Source of the DNA: Prosopocoilus inquinatus | Taxonomy: Eukaryota; Arthropoda; Insecta; Coleoptera; Lucanidae | NCBI GenBank assembly: GCA_036172665.1 | Contig: CM069869.1 | Coordinates: 3,348,001-3,412,000, forward strand | Length of the DNA: 64,000 nt | Reading direction: 5' to 3' | Notes under the pieces: model-generated | Told to the model about the DNA's origin: nothing | Seen by the model: the letters and a program-made list of their open reading frames with translations, nothing else | Databases searched by the model: none | Position numbers and translations under genes: made by a program | In this document: piece by piece, positions 32,420 to 44,380 of the stretch | Numbering within the stretch: position 1 is the stretch's first letter | Layout: the number at the start of each line of letters is the position of its first letter

Positions 32420-33682
32420 TACCTGGGTTGCTGGAAAAGTTTCTGGAAACGGTATCATTTTTTTTCGAAATATTCGCCTTTGAAGTCAATACACCTTTGC
32501 ATACACTCGAACCAATTTCTAAAGCACGTTTTACACTCTAAAGATGGTACCTCAGAAGCCAGTGTGCGGAAAGTTTCAACCTCTGCTTCAGCCGACGAAA
32601 ATCGCTCACCACGCATTTTATTTTTGATATTTGTGAACAAAAAGAAATCATTAGGTGATAAATCAGGTGAATATGGACAATGAGTCATTAATTCAACATT
32701 TTTGTTGGACAAAAAATCAACTGTTTGACGGGCTGAGTCAAAGCTGGCGTTATCATGATGAAGAATAATTCGTCGATTTCGATTGTTTCTTCTTATTTGA
32801 TCGATGACTTCCGGCAAACAAATTGTAGTATACCAATCAGCATTCACGGTTTTTCGATCCTCTAAAGCCACGGTTGCTACATGTCAAGTTAAACCAAAGA
32901 AACAAGCAATCATTTGCTTCGCAGCACAGCGTGAACGGACAACTTTTGTTGGTTTTGGTTCATTTTGAAATACCCAAACGGTAGATTGTTGTTTACTTTC
33001 TGGCTCGTACGAATAGATCCACGTTTCGTCGCCAGTAACGATGTTATAAACTAAATTTGAACGACCTCCATTGAATTTCTGGAGCATTTGTTAGCACCAT
33101 TTGACACGACCCTGCTTTTGCGCTTCTGTTAAATTGTGTGGGATCCAAAGACTGCAAAGCTTTCGTACGTTCAAATGATCATGCAAAATCTGGTGTATTG
33201 CTTTCATGTCAATGCGTAAGGATGCTTGAATCTCACGGTATGTCACATGTCGATCTTGCTCAAACATTTCACGCACAGCATCTACATTAGTGGCAACAAC
33301 GGATGTTGATGGATGACCTTCACGAAATTCGTCACCGAGAGAGGTACGTCCACGCTGGGATTCCGCAAACCAAATATAAACACTGCTCTTTGATGGTGCT
33401 TTATTTCCAAAAGCCAGATAAAGCCGATCGAGGCATTGTTTCGGCGTTAGACCACATTTGAAATCGTAAAAAATCATGGCACGAAAATTTTCACGCGAGA
33501 TTTCCATGTTTACACAAAATTACTTTCTCTCAAATGCTGTACAAACAAAACTAGTTCACTTGGATAGGAACTGTCAATACAATTATAGGCGAAGAACGTC
33601 AAATTTCTCAAATATGACAGTTGATAAACGCTATCAATTCCAGACCTACTAGATTCCAGAAAATATTCCAGCAGTCCAAGTA
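32420..33682 (-). mobile_element. Full-length mariner element
   Basis: TA duplications lie at 32420-32421 and 33681-33682. The element is 32422-33680 (1259 bp). Its ends are imperfect inverted repeats of about 28 bp: CCTGGGTTGCTGGAAAAGTT on the left and, reverse-complemented, CTTGGACTGCTGGAATATTT on the right, both continuing with TCTGGAA. Size and ends fit the mariner family. Confidence 0.92.
32455..33507 (-). pseudogene. Mariner transposase (D,D34D) with two in-frame stops
   Basis: The minus frame from ATG at 33507 to the stop at 32455 is 350 codons, the normal mariner length, with no frameshift. Order: N-terminal helix-turn-helix domains (MEISRENFRAMIFYDFKCGL), the linker REGHPSTSVV, W-I-P-H-N-L, then catalytic blocks VTGDETWIYSYEPESKQQS, LHHDNAS and YSPDLSPNDFFLF. 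Exactly 34 residues separate the second and third catalytic aspartates. It ends in IDFKGEYFEKK. Stops are TAA at 33091-33093 (after R-V-K-W-C) and TGA at 32884-32886 (after F-F-G-L-T), each explained by single substitutions. It would cut and paste at TA sites; this copy is inactive unless the stops are bypassed. Confidence 0.95.
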
Positions 33683-34921
33683 ATAAAATATAACAGACAG
33701 CGAGCGGTATGGGCATGTAAAAGAGATGCGTTCTAGCCCCTTGCAGAGTTGTTCTCTCTACATTAAGGTGGCCCTTAGCTACAGGCAATTTTTCGAAGTT
33801 TAAAATTTTGCTGCTTTCACTCTCTTCTTCCAATCAAGAAAAAAATGGACGGTCCAAATTTTCAGCTCAATCGGATAACCGGTAGACGACCTTCAAACGT
33901 CTTGAAGCCGGAACTTAGTATACATAACGATTAATTCCGTTCGAAAAGTGAACTACAAAAGCCAATGACAGCAATCCCCAAATACTCAACTCATCAAATC
34001 TCCAAAGCAAGAAAAGCAGTTTTATATTCTTCCCAACCTCAACCATTTTATTTCTTCTTCTAAATTTACGTTGACATATCCAGTTATTATTTAAAAACAT
34101 TCTGAGCCAAATTTCCCAAAAGTTAATTCGAGACGACATGAAAACTTCAAGAAATTTTAGGTTCCTTTAATAACTAAGACAACTTCTATAAGAGAAGCAC
34201 ATCTTTATTTACAGTAATCATTTCTGTGCAAACAGAACATAATGTGACGATATGAATATTGAACATTATTTTTTCCTAAGAGAGGATTTAATAGCAGTTG
34301 GGTATTTTGTGTCTCCGGCAACGATTTGCAAAACAAATTTTTTCTCAGGTTCATTTCTTGTGAGAATGTTATTGTAAACCTGAATAAGTTTGACACCTCT
34401 AACAATATTCTTAAGTTTCTCAATTCCATTCTTGTAACCAGGATCATCCTTCTATATTGAAGGGTCTTTGATGAGGAAATCCGTACTGACAGAAAATCTA
34501 GTGAAGAAAACTTTTGCATCAAAAGTTACCAAAGATGAAACCTCGAAGTTTGTAAACGAAGCAAAATCATTTTGGTGCAAAATGTACCTCTTCAGTTAAT
34601 TTTTTTCTTCGTTCTTTTCACCTTTTTCTGCTTCCAGCATAATTTGAGCTATACTTGTCTTAACCGCTGTTGGAACATTGTCATCAAATAAGGATAGAGC
34701 CACGGTTTCGGGGACTAAGTACCAGAGATGATTTTTTTGAAGCAGATTTCTGGATTAATGTTCTGATAAGGCATAAATAGGAAATCAGGATAAGGGGCGT
34801 TAATTGCTTCCGAAGACATAAACCAGGCTCGAACGTACATTCGAGCAAGAAAAATACATCTTCTTCTTAAATTCATTCAGACTATTGGCCCTTATTAGCT
34901 TCAGTCAAAGTCATCTTCATA
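33683..34921. other. No gene recognised
   Basis: Minus ORFs at 33510, 33915 and 34205 (74-107 codons) have no recognised domain. Confidence 0.35.
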
Positions 34922-35479
34922 CACGTATTTCAGCCCCAGCTTGAGCAGTTTTGAATCATCGTTTACTTCATCCATCAACTCACAATTTAACAATGTGGAA
35001 ACAAACTTTACTGCCACATGTCTAAAACATCTGAAAAATTGCTTCGCTTGGATAAACATCATTAAAAATCTTTCTAATAGGATGAGGCAATTTTCTATAA
35101 TCATTTTCCCCCTTTTTGCGACGTTGCCATCGGTTGTTGGTGTGAACAGGGTATACAATGCCATTGAAATCGGAGAAACCCGAGTAGAATCTTCAGATCG
35201 ATCGACCTTGACGAACTTTTTCGATCGTAGCTCTTCAGATGGTATCCATTCAGACGACTGGGCCTTAGTTTCAATCAACGTCGTTTCCAGAGTTGTATTT
35301 CAGCTCCAGTTTGAGCAGTTCTGAATCATCGTTGACTTTATTCAAGAACCCCGACTGAAAAATGTCCGTCGGGCACTATTTTTGGTTGCAATTCAACAAT
35401 TTAAAAACAACATTTTCTGCCACACGTCTCATGCATGAAATATCCGAAAACTTGTTTCGCACGGGCCAAATGATACCTA
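34922..35479 (+). repeat. Direct repeat, two units about 370 bp apart
   Basis: GTATTTCAGCCCCAGCTTGA at 34925 and GTATTTCAGCTCCAGTTTGA at 35294 begin blocks sharing GCAGTT-TGAATCATCGTT, CAATTTAA, TTCTGCCACACGTCT or a variant, and GAAAA-TTG-TTCGC. A third related piece, ATAATCATTTTTTATCC with TCATCGGTTGTTG at 36766, matches 35097-35135. The minus ORF 34901-35278 (125 codons) falls in this repeat and is not conserved in the second unit. Confidence 0.65.
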
Positions 35480-36720
35480 CTGTTACCGTTCAATTTCTGT
35501 CCGACCCCGAATCACCCTGTATATTGTTCCCCGTGAAATTATTTTCATAGACCGCCCGGCGAATTCTTTGCGCTCCGTCGATTTGCTTTCAAAGTATTTC
35601 CCCATGTTATTCGTTTTCCTGTAAAAGTTAGGATAAGGAAAAGTTTGGGTTGCGAAAGTTAAATTCTCCGGTCGCATAGATTCTTATTTAGCCTTTTTGA
35701 GTTACGCATTATTGCATCATATTGTGAAATCAGCGATTCCTTTCCCACGTTAGCTACACAGAAATTGAACCCTGGTCTTTAAGCCCATTGGTCCTCGTTG
35801 ACGTAAGATTCTGTCACGGTTGGCGGAGGCACACTATCTTTTCTTGTTTTAACCCCATCTCTTTTCGTTCGCCGGTGCGAAGCGATTTTGTCAGAACAGA
35901 ATGATTCTCGTTCTTCTCGGTGTAACAACCCGTTTCGTGTCGTTGTGCTTTCCTTTGTGTACGTTTTCGCCCAAAAATTGATGGTGGGCGAAGGCAAGAA
36001 CAGCTTTTCTTGGCTGATTATATCCCGTTACACGTGAAGAGAAATAATACATTCGTATTGTCTACGCCTGTTCCCTTCCAAGCAGTTCTGCGAACAGGCT
36101 TTAGTTAAGGGGTTTCCTCACCTCGGTGCCGCTTTCGACAAGAGCGTCTGAGTTTGTTGGCCATTCCCCGCTTCGGCACGGTCTCGTGAGTCCCGGCGGA
36201 CACCTTGGAGCTGTTCAACACTCCGACCGACGTGCGACACGCGCAGGGATAAGGTTGGCCTGTTTATTATTTTATTTTACGTACATCGCTAACGGAAAAC
36301 GGCATGTAGCTTCACACTGCGTAGTGATACGTTTTAAAGTTGCTGTTTGCTATCTCTTTTTTTGCGCACCGTTCCGGTTAGTTTATTTGAAGATTTTGGT
36401 GTTTACATTTTAAGCGCGGTTGCGGCTTTTATTAGAGCTTAGATATTTTGTTTTGTTTATCGATTTTTGACTCAGTTTTAATGTCAACTTTATTATTTGT
36501 TTTGTGTGAATAAAACTGTATTGAAAACGTATCTTGGATGAGACGTGGTTTTTCTTAATTTTTCCCGTGGCGTCTTTATTTTGTTTTATTGTTTGTTTGT
36601 TCAGAGCTAGTATATTTTTTTTTGTTTTGTTTTACGCACCCTATCCCACTGGGGCTGGCCGGCGACGCCGAAACGTTTGTCACGGCGATCACCTGCGTCA
36701 CCTGTACAGGTACGTAGCAC
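35480..36720 (+). mobile_element. Unclassified ~1.3-1.5 kb repeat, copy 2 (plus orientation)
   Basis: Inverted counterpart of 9640-11150, with at least five shared blocks in the same order. It begins around TGTTACCGTTCAATTTCTGT (35481) and passes AATCACCCTGTATATTGTTC (35508). The most conserved part is CCTATCCCACTGGGGCTGGC at 36641 and the bases after it, including GACGCCGAAACGT. Plus ORFs at 36126 and 36534 are not recognised. The class (LTR, SINE-like or DNA element) could not be determined. Confidence 0.7.
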
Positions 36721-37069
36721 TACGTCAATATCATTATCCTTCTGACAGAATTTGGCCGTTGCGTATAATCATTTTTTATCCATTTTTCTCGACGTTGTCA
36801 TCGGTTGTTGATACGTAATTAACACCGTGTTCCTTTTTGAATGCACTTTATGTTTGCGATCTCCTATTAATTGTTCACATTATCGCAGATAAAAAATAAA
36901 ATAGTTTCAGATCCGGATAATACGCTAGGAAAATTTCCTCAAAAGCAAATCAGATGACACTTGAGGTGTATAGGATTCCGGATATACTGTATTATAGATT
37001 TTTTTAATTATTTTGCACCAATTCACGATAGAAACGGAGCGTGCTTGTTTAACGGTAGAATGCCGGCAA
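36721..37069. other. No gene recognised
   Basis: Contains the third partial copy of the 34922 repeat unit (36766-36815); otherwise AT-rich and featureless. Confidence 0.35.
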
Positions 37070-37250
37070 GACGGAAGTCACCGATTGCCGGCAACGGCCC
37101 TATACCAGCCAATACCTGCACAGGATGCGATGACCATGATCATCTAAGGCCAATGAAACCATTGATATCAAACGGGGCGGGCGTCTACTCAAGAACGCAA
37201 TGTTAGCACCTTACTAAATCAAGCACGCACAATACGTGGTTGCCGAAATG
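37070..37250 (+). repeat. Dispersed repeat, plus copy (partner at 29875-30110)
   Basis: See the partner for the aligned blocks. The best-conserved parts are GGCCCTATACCAG (37098) and GCACCTTACTAAAT (37206). Confidence 0.7.
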
Positions 37251-38844
37251 TAATTAGGAATTCACCTGTAAGAAGTTTGATCTTAAGTTAAAGTGATTAT
37301 TACGCCGGAAATTTGTGATTGGTGGTGAATTACCCCAGCTGATGAAATTTCAGTCTTTCAGTTAGTAATGAAGTTAAGTGTCATTCCAGCTCTCAACATT
37401 TGACAAAATATTTCAGTTTATTCCTTGAATTTGTAAATTATAAGCAGACGGTCCTCGTCGCTTTCGAGGGAACGCTGGAAACGTTTGAGGTTTTAGATTT
37501 ATTAAAAAAAAAAATCGCTCGACTTTTTGTCTTGCCTGTCGCGGGGCAGAAGAAACATTAACATCGAAGTAACTCGAAGGCAAATTTATGGAGAGATTAC
37601 CAGCTTCTCGTTGCAATCAAATTAAAATTAAATTGAAACCTCGAGGAGACGATAATATAAAAAGTCCGGAAGCCATCGAGCATAATTATATTAGCGACTC
37701 GTCGGGAAATAAATGAGGCAAATTTACTGGCGATCTTCGACTTTATTACCATGGCGAAGGAAGGCGGGCGGGCGAGGTGCGTGCGTAGTATGCACTTTAT
37801 CACCGTTCAGATTTTCTCGGGTTGTAAAACGAGAACTTCCTGTTTATTCTTGAACTTTCATAACTTTATCGGAATATTTTCATTACGCTCTAAAATTATA
37901 CGAATGCCCGAGGAATTTCGGTGTACACACAAACGCTCAACAGCTTTCAGTGCTGTTGTGTGTGTTTGTTTGGGAAGAGGAAAACGCTTCTGGTATGCCT
38001 GCCTTTTGATGTATTTATGAAATTTTTATGATGATGCAGTTTAACATCTGTTTTACATTTTATTTCAAACTTACGAATGCAACTATCTCTTATTAATATA
38101 TCAAAATAGTCATCTAGTATATAATACTAAAATCAATTATGAGTATGATTTTCGAACCGAGACCTTTAATGTTCAGGTAAGTATTCGTTTTGTAAAATAA
38201 TCCCTCTGGGGTTTGTTTGGGAAAGTGCACGGACTGTTTCTCTTAATGCCAGGGCACAATGTTTCTTCTATGTACATAATCGTAAAGCCACGCTAACGGT
38301 GCAATAAACTTCTGCTTAACGGTTCTATTTTCCTTGATTTGATGCATCGAAGGATCGTGTATCGAACGACCGATTAGGGTTAGCGGTAAACATGTCCAGC
38401 CCTAATCCTTCGGCCAAAATCGGGCCGTTACGTTAAATTATCCTGTGACAGAAAGATGCAAATGCACGCCGCATTGCACCCTGCGGAATGAAATTCACAT
38501 TAATCAAGGATTATATGCCTAAAGCAAGACGCATGAATATTGAACGAAATAGGGCATCATCATCCAGGGGGTGATGGACGCAACAAGCGTTGAATCTGAC
38601 CGATCACGATGACCTAGAAAAAAAAAAGCCGTTTCACCTCCTCCCATCCCCCCGAAATGATAATGACGGAAGTTCCGTAAAATACTTGACTATTTTTCTA
38701 ATAAAACTTTCGCATCATTTCGTCTAAAGCGAGCACTTGGATCCGAAGTTTAAATACTCTTCAATAATTTGGAAAGTTCGACTAACTCGCCTGTAACGAC
38801 TTCAGATATTAATTTCGCTAGCTTAAATTTAAACCAACAAGTTT

Positions 38845-38875
<31 letters not shown>

Positions 38876-39779
38876 TTATAATACTCCTAATTTTTACTGG
38901 CAATCAGTATTTAATACCTTGCCTAGACTAAGCCAATACGTCGTTGCAATTACCAATTTGTATTGTATTTCTAAATTGATAATGGAATTAGTACAAAATT
39001 AATTAGCAATTGAAAACGAGGACGCCATGCGCCACAGCGAGCGACCGGAACAGTTGGATAAAATATTAATTAAATTTTGGGTAAACATCGAATTTGGTCG
39101 GGCGCTGATTCTCATTTCCTAAAATCCGTTGACGAAATTAGGCGCACCGTATCAGCCAGACTCACTTTTAAATTGCGTCCTGCTAATAATAAAATTGAAT
39201 TTAGTTTTGAATTTAATTCGCTTTCTGATAATTGCTTCGCGTCCTCGCCTGCCGTAAATATAAACAATCGAGCGTGTTGATATGAAATTTTTAATTTAAT
39301 TTATTTAGCCGGGTAACAAACGAGACGAGCGAATTTATTTATACAGTTTCGGGCCCGTATTTATTTACTTGGCTGACACGTATTTTTCGATGATTAAAAA
39401 AATATCATTTTAATACACCCAGTGATGATGAAGTTTCAGTCCGCGGGAAATTCGTATTATTGCGAACGCTCCAGCTTCAGGCTATAAATACACGACGTTA
39501 TTTAAATTATCCTGCTGTCTGAATTCCATCGGCTAATAACGTCAACCGACGACTTCCTTTAAAATGATCAACGATTCGCTTGGAAGGAAGCCACAGTACT
39601 TGTATATTTATTTCTGAAACATTATTTCCTCTCGATACTGATATTTATAAATGTGAAACTACTCAGATTATACTGGTAAATATTTCAAGTTTCCGAAGCT
39701 GAAACTAAAACTCTTCTAAAAAGATAATTTATTATTCACTATAACTTATCGATTTAAAATAAAACTGCGACCTACCTGT
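37251..39779. other. Unique DNA, no gene recognised
   Basis: AT-rich with homeodomain-type words (TAATTA, ATTAAT), notably at 38990-39100 and 39290-39420, that could be regulatory but are unproven. Contains a (TC)13 microsatellite at 38845-38870. Confidence 0.35.
38845..38870 (+). repeat. (TC)13 microsatellite
   Basis: Thirteen uninterrupted TC units, followed by TTTTATTATA. Confidence 0.95.
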
Positions 39780-40300
39780 AAGTCGCAAGATTTTAGCAGA
39801 GGAAGTTAACTTACATCCCAGCACCGGATAGTCAGTGAGTTGGGGTGGTTCAAAAAAAGCACCCAACAATTGTTGGTTACAGTTGACTTTTTTATTTTGT
39901 CGTTCTGGATGGTTAGACTATTATATTTAGTTGTATAACGTACGTGCGATTCGTCTCTTTCTTTCCCTTACTGATAGGCAAGCAAATCAGTTGGTGGTTG
40001 CAACTCTTAACGTGCTGTGTGCCTTTGGAGTGTTTTGCGATGAAGTTTTCATGAAGAATTTAACCAGCCGTTCTGAACGAATTGTTGGCCGCGTCGCTAT
40101 AGTTTCCCACACGTCTGGGGGATCGTTTAACGATTGTGTGGAGTGTGCCCCGCTGTTCTCGGCTTGCCTATTCTCCGGCAAAAGAAGCGCCATGTGTAAT
40201 TAGTTCAATTTGAAGCTCACTTGATTTTCATACGCATTTACGCGTCACGGGTAGGTCGTACCCTCACAGAATAACCAGAAGTGACACTCAGGCTTTCCGG
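39780..40300 (+). repeat. Dispersed repeat family, copy B (first part)
   Basis: GTAAGTCGCAAGATTTTAGC and the bases to GGTTC (39778-39852) align with GTAGGTCGCAAGATTATGGG at 49312. The block 40110-40280 (GTCTGGGGGATCGTTTAACG, GTGGAGTGTGCCCCGCTGTT, TTTACGCGTCACGG) is repeated directly at 40890-41035. Confidence 0.65.
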
Positions 40301-40492
40301 CGAAAAAGTAGTTTAGCGCACGAGAACAGAAATCCCAACGAAAACATGGCGAAATTCCATTATATGGTCTTGTTTACCATTTTGTAACGGCTACATTTCG
40401 TGTTTTGTATACGTATTTTATGCTTTGCTATTACTCATTCTATTATACTGTAAACATTTCGTTGACTACATTCTAATTTCCGCATTTAGCTG

Positions 40493-40703
40493 ACACAGAG
40501 AAAAATGAGTAGTAAAAAGTAACACAATTGAAGTCAGAATGCAGACCGGAACAAATTTTAGCAAATATTCGCATAGTTGTGGAACAAAACGCTATTCTTA
40601 TAGTAATATTTATTACAATTGTGCTAATATTTGCTGCATTTTGTTCCTGTCTGCATTCTAACTACAATTGTGTTACTTTTTGCTATTCATTTTTCTCTGT
40701 GCA
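40493..40703. repeat. Foldback (hairpin) element inside a tandem repeat
   Basis: Arms of about 85-95 bp: ACACAGAGAAAAATGAGTAG, AAGTAACACAATTG and GAATGCAGACCGGAACAAA on the left pair with TTTGTTCCTGTCTGCATTC, CAATTGTGTTACTTTTTGCT and ATTCATTTTTCTCTGTG on the right. The loop is short. The same family occurs at 23036. It lies between two copies of a direct repeat. Confidence 0.85.
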
Positions 40704-40812
40704 CGTTATTCTAAGTATTTCCGCTTACGGGTAACATCAACATCGAAAACATGACCGAAGTTCACCGGTCAACGTTTGAAAAGACCAAAGCGCCGACAAC
40801 GAGTGTCTTTTC

Positions 40813-41105
40813 TGGTTATTCTGTGGTACCTTTAAGTTCGAGCAGACCTTGTTTACATCTTGCGCAGTACCGAAAGCGCTGTTCAGTTCCCGTCTGGGGG
40901 ATCGTTTGACGGTTCTGTGGAGTGTGCCCCGTTGTTCCCGGCTTGCCTGTTCTCCAGCAATATAAACACCATATTTGATTCGTCCATTTTGAAGTTCACT
41001 TGATTTCCACATGTGTTTACGCGTCACGGACAGGTCCTACCGTTGAGTTCGAGCAGACCTTGTTTTTATTTTGCGTAGTACCGAAAAGCGCTGTTCAATT
41101 CCCGA
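40813..41105 (+). repeat. Tandem repeat, units of about 225 bp
   Basis: AGTTCGAGCAGACCTTGTTT occurs at 40834 and 41045, each time followed by TTGCG-AGTACCG and GCGCTGTTCA-TTCCCG. Between them lies the GTCTGGGGGATCG block also found at 40110. The array is therefore spread over 40.1-41.1 kb, with the foldback element inserted in it. Confidence 0.75.
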
Positions 41106-42649
41106 CAGACTCCGCGACGGCTGTCGTAAAAACCGTCTATCTTGTAGGCAGTTTCAACTCCAGTAATTTACAGACTCCACTTTCGACGTCGTACTCCTGA
41201 GAGTAAGCATAGGTGTGAAATCAGCTGATATAAGATTTCTCTATGATTGACGAAGCTGTCAAGCGATAGTGAAATGTGGAGTGTTTCTTCTAAGTTAAAT
41301 AGTGTCCGGTTAAAGTTTCAAAAAATATTTACTTAAGATTTTTTCTTCCGGCAACGTGTTGCGTGACGTCGCGTCGCACTTTGGGTGAATGTTCGGGGTT
41401 TGTCGCGGAGCGAACCGTGAACAGGGGCGAACTTTGTGCAGTTTTTAGGTCAAATGTTGTTTGAATTTTTCAACTGCAAACACTGCGGTAGGATTTTCTT
41501 TTGATTTGTACTAATTTTTCTGGTTTGTTTTCTTAAGGTCGTCATTAATTTTTTCATGTAGACTTTATTTACACGGTTTATGTCCCGTATACCTATTTTT
41601 GCTAGTTGTTTGTTCATACCTGGCAATTTAGTCTGGTTCAAATTTAGAGAACGTAACGTTTTAATGTTAGAGTTTTTCCGTTTTGCTTTTTTTGCCTTTC
41701 ATGAATATTTTTCCTTGCGCGCTGCACGCCACAGTTTTGTAAGCTGCGCGAGAGTACTCCCGCTAACGCGACGATGCCCGTCTTTCTTTGTCATGTAGAG
41801 TATTGGACACTTATGAATTTTCGTGCATATGATTAAAAAAGCCAATGTCTTTTGGGCCCAACTGCTTTAATATGTTTCGTCTTTTTCTCTTAATTACCGT
41901 TTTGTAAAATGATTTGATTGTAAAGAAACGCAAACCAGCGATTACGCCCCTCGTCTGATAAGACGTATTCTGGAGAATCAGATTCAGACTTTTCAGCGTC
42001 TTCGATTCCCTAAACAGGAACTGTCCGTATTTGCAATCTTCAATTTTACTGTATTATTTATTACCCGCGCGTAATTTTTTATTATTTTTAACAACTTATT
42101 AAAAGGTTACACTGAGCAATTCGCTCTCCTTGTCTTCTCTATACCGCGTCGCTTTCATCAGAGAGCTTCGCATTAAACCGCGCTTAATCTATAAACAATA
42201 TGTTTTACTTTCCAAATACCTCTGTAAATCTCAATCTTTCAATACGGGGTGACAATTTTTTAAAAACGTAAGCAGAATGCTAAGAAGAAGGTTGTCAAAA
42301 GAGTCTAGGTGGGAGATTCAATGAAAATAGTGCACGCCTTAGAGACTCAAGGATGCTGAGTTCGAATTTGAAGTCCGTTCCTGCGCAATATTTTGTTTTC
42401 CAGACGAGGGGCTCTATTTTTGGAATGCGTTATGGTCTTTAATGAAGCAAATCTCACTCGGCAGCAGTTTATGTCAAAAAATTACATGTAAAAGCATAGA
42501 AACCATAATGACGCGACACGAAGTTTCGGAGGACTGTACCCATATCGGTCGGATTAGTTATATACGCGGAAGCCTTGAAGTTTTTTTTGTTGTAAGCAAA
42601 ATTTTAGTTAAAAAAGAATTTAAACTTCAAATAGCGATTAGCTAAAATT
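41106..42649. repeat. Dispersed repeat family, copy B (end) and flanking DNA
   Basis: TTGTAAGCTGCGCGAGAGTA with CTCCCGCTAACGCG (41737-41770) aligns with 2842-2873 (GTAAGCCGACGCGTGAGTAC and CCCGTAAACGCG). The remainder could not be aligned. ORFs at 41450 (minus), 41580 and 42442 (plus) are unrecognised. A tRNA-like GTTCGAATTTG at 42360 lacks a tRNA fold. Confidence 0.4.
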
Positions 42650-43960
42650 AAAATGCAAAAAGAATTAATTTCGATCATTAAGGTCACCCAAACAAAAAAC
42701 TTGAAATTTTAGTAAATATTAAAACCCTGAAAATGATTTAATTGATTCAACAAAAAATGTTTTTAAAAAATATTATAAGTTAAAAAAATTAAATTCCATA
42801 AAAATTACCTAGTCTAAGACGAACTTAAGATCAACCTAATAAAACGCAACAGAAATCAAGCTAAGTAAGCTTAAGCCTACAAATAAAAATATAAACTAAA
42901 AAAAGTAAATTAAAAACAGTCCACTTCAAGATATAAATAAGCCCAACCCAAGGAAAAATTAAAATACAATAAAATTCAAAAAGTCCAGCTCATCTCCAGG
43001 TCAAGCCAACCCAACCAAAATCAGTCTAACCAAAGAAAAAGAAGGAGCTTGAAACAAAATTAAAACTAAAAGATAAAAATATTAAAGTTTAATAAAAATC
43101 AAATGCTTCTCAGCTCAAGGTCAACCCCAATTAAGCCGAAATCAAATTAATACAAAGAAAGAATTTTAAAAAAATTTAAAGAAATTTAAAAATACTAAAA
43201 TTCTATTAAAAGAATCAAGTCCAGCTCATCTCCAGCCGAGTGGAAATCAATCTGCCTCGAGAAAGAAAACTAAAACAAAAATAAAACTAATAATTAAATA
43301 TTAAAAGTCAATTGAAATTCAAATCTGCCTAATTGAGGCTATACGAACCGAAGATACACTTTTTAACTGTTGCAAATAGAAAAATAATTAAATATGTATT
43401 AGAAATTAATTAAAATTAAACTCAATCACTCAAGGTCAACTCAACCAAAGTAAGCTCAATCTAGCTCTGACCGGCCCAAACAATAAATTAAAATTGTAAA
43501 AAAATCAATTCAAGCAGCACCCTTCAAGCTCAACTATGCCGCATCCAAAATAAGAATTTGAAAATGAAAACCAAATGAAACAAGGATTATGAAAATAAAG
43601 GGCATTAAGAAGTAAATTAAATCAAGACAAGTACGTCTCAAGGTCGATCCGAGCCAAACAATTCAACTGAATTCAACCTGCCCAATCCAAAAAAGATATT
43701 AAAATTAAAAAGAAAATTAAAACTGAGCCAACGTTAGGTTCATAACGAATTTCAAGGACAACTAGCAGACCCAACTAAACATAACCTGACTTCGACCTTC
43801 GACCGAGTAAAAAATTAGAAATTCAAAGAATTAAGAAATTAAAATTAAATAAAAATTAAGGCCGAAGCAGCTCTAGATCAATACAAACCACCTAATCCAC
43901 CTAACACTGCCCTAGCAAACAATTTACTATGGATAATTATAATTATTAAAAAATAATAAA
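42650..43960 (+). repeat. A-rich degenerate tandem tract
   Basis: Very low T+G on the plus strand: AAATTAAAA-type stretches alternate with C-containing words such as CAAGGTCAACCC, CAGCTCATCTCCAG and CAACCCAACC at irregular spacing of roughly 100-130 bases (about 42985, 43115, 43218, 43430, 43515, 43640). This looks like an old, decayed tandem array. It resumes in weaker form at 44515-44760 after the retroelement fragment. Confidence 0.55.
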
Positions 43961-43971
43961 GAGAAGAAATG

Positions 43972-44380
43972 ACATATGCCTCGGAAACGTTAATCCTAAT
44001 ACAAAAAGAACAGAATATGCTAGCAAGACAAGAAAGGAAGATAGTAAGATCAATAGTAGGAGCAGTAAGAATAAATTAAAACGAATATAGAAGAAGAACA
44101 AATGCGAAAATTCTGAGAATATTAGACGGAGAGGATATTATTATGTACATGAAAACTCAACGAACGCGATGGGTAGGCCATATATACAGGAAGAAAACAA
44201 ATGAGAGCGTTGACGGAATGGGAGCCTGGAGGAAAGAGAATTAGGGCAAGGCCTAGGTCAAGATGGCTAGATGAAGTGGACAAAGATCTTAAGAGAGCGG
44301 GAGTAAAGAAATGGAAGGAATTGACAGTAGACAGGAAAAAGTGGAAAGAAGTTGTGAAGAAAGTGAAAAAAGCCAACTAA
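43972..44380 (+). pseudogene. C-terminal end of a non-LTR retrotransposon ORF2
   Basis: The frame from 43972 reads TYASETLILIQKEQNM, E-R-K-I-V-R-S-I-V-G, RRRTNAKILRIL and TRWVGHIYRK, the region after the reverse transcriptase of many insect non-LTR elements. A TAA interrupts it at about 44077, and a frameshift near 44198 moves it to LTEWEPGGKRIRARPRSRWL, DEVDKDLKRAG and a lysine-rich end stopping at 44378-44380. The G-H-I-x-R and G-x-x-x-R-A-R-P-R-S-R-W motifs are diagnostic. The reverse transcriptase proper is not in the window. It is inserted in, or overlaps, the A-rich tract. Confidence 0.85.

Noticed and set aside
34901..35278. 125-codon minus ORF
   Set aside because: Falls in a directly repeated block; the second unit does not keep the frame.
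36648..36700. GCCGAAACG in the conserved core, resembling part of a hammerhead
   Set aside because: The CTGANGA half is absent before the stem in both copies, so the match is only partial.
42355..42372. GTTCGAATTTG, resembling a tRNA/SINE B box
   Set aside because: No acceptor or anticodon stem can be formed around it, and the A box is missing.
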